Shown here: positions 22,181 to 22,536 of the stretch, piece by piece
Layout: every line of letters begins with the position of its first letter
How positions within the stretch are numbered: the first letter of the stretch is position 1
NCBI GenBank assembly: GCA_017483235.1
Contig: JAFULE010000229.1
Span: 1 to 22,536 of the forward strand
Source: Faecalibacterium sp.
GTDB lineage: Bacteria > Bacillota > Clostridia > Oscillospirales > Ruminococcaceae
Direction of reading: 5' to 3'
DNA: 22,536 nt
Notes under the pieces: generated by a model
What the model was told of the DNA's origin: nothing
The model's input: the letters and a program-made list of their open reading frames with translations, nothing else
The model's database searches: none
Made by a program: the position numbers and the translations under genes

Positions 22181-22536
22181 ATGCAAAAATACATCATCAA
22201 CGTGACCAGCCCCGGCGTTGCCGATACGGTCTACGCAAAACAGGGCGACACTGAGCGGGTGATCCAGTTGACCCTGACCCGCGGCGGTGCGCCTTACATC
22301 CCGCCCAGCGGCACCACCTTCGTGGTGTTTTATGCCACTGCGGCCGGCGAGGGCAACTATTCGGACGGCCTGACCCTGACCGACAACCTGCTGACCGTGC
22401 CCCTCATCGAGCAGATGCTGGATGCCCCGGGCGGCGGCGCCATGTGCGTGGTCATGTTCGACGCAGACGGCGGCCAGCTGGGCACCTGGAACCTGCAGGT
22501 GGATGTGGAGCGCGTGCCGGGCCTTGGCAGCGAGGG
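22181..22536 (+). CDS. BppU-like baseplate protein (3' partial)
   Basis: The gene starts at ATG 22181 after AAGGGGG at 22167-22173 and continues beyond the window; 118 residues are visible. It is beta-rich: QKYIINVTSPGVADTVYAKQ, then VIQLTLTRGGAPYIPPSGTT, FVVFYATAAGEGNYSDGL and MCVVMFDADGGQLGTWNLQV. This fits the N-terminal domain of baseplate upper proteins (BppU) that anchor receptor-binding proteins. Position after Tal agrees. Confidence 0.65.
   Translation, partial: MQKYIINVTSPGVADTVYAKQGDTERVIQLTLTRGGAPYIPPSGTTFVVFYATAAGEGNYSDGLTLTDNLLTVPLIEQMLDAPGGGAMCVVMFDADGGQLGTWNLQVDVERVPGLGSE

Overview
The window is the middle of a tailed double-stranded DNA bacteriophage or prophage. It runs from the replication and recombination genes, through packaging and head genes, into the tail genes. 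Every gene I can support lies on the + strand. Neighbouring genes overlap by a few bases or are separated by short gaps, as in large phage operons. Most of the DNA is GC-rich (roughly 60-70 percent in the stretches I counted by hand). Shine-Dalgarno sites are strong, and the head and tail families are those of siphoviruses of Gram-positive hosts: PBSX-type large terminase, Gp20-type scaffold, minor capsid proteins, Gp15, Dit and Tal. Together these suggest a GC-rich Bacillota host such as a gut Oscillospiraceae (Faecalibacterium/Gemmiger-like). The host assignment is inference. No integrase, repressor, lysis gene or attachment site lies in the window, so whether the phage is temperate cannot be read directly.

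Positions 1-7563 hold the early and middle genes: a DUF3102-like coiled-coil protein cut by the window edge, a small Cys-rich protein, a DUF1351 protein, a Bet/RecT-type annealase that appears to start at CTG, a single-stranded DNA-binding protein, an HD-domain phosphohydrolase, a DnaD-like replisome organiser, a RecU-type resolvase and a run of small proteins. The last gene sits where late-transcription regulators usually lie. Positions 7564-7854 are a non-coding junction with an extended -10 promoter candidate, an intrinsic terminator, a tRNA-Trp(CCA) with helix mismatches, and a long-loop inverted repeat.

Positions 7855-12396 carry the small and large terminase subunits, portal and minor capsid protein. 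The last 90-100 residues of the minor capsid protein look like an attached toxin domain. From about 12061 the DNA becomes clearly poorer in GC (about 46 percent by hand count over 12061-12420). A 68-residue Cys-rich protein encoded directly downstream is the natural candidate for its immunity partner. Two terminators, a promoter candidate and several inverted repeats follow, before the scaffold gene at 12843. This capsid-toxin plus immunity cassette is the most interesting feature of the window.

Positions 12843-16417 encode scaffold, major capsid protein, head-tail connector, three minor capsid or head-completion proteins and the tail tube. A strong terminator at 16425-16463 separates them from the tail-assembly genes: chaperone, Gp15, a small zinc ribbon, tape measure, distal tail protein, Tal-like baseplate protein, and the beginning of a BppU-like baseplate protein cut by the end of the window.
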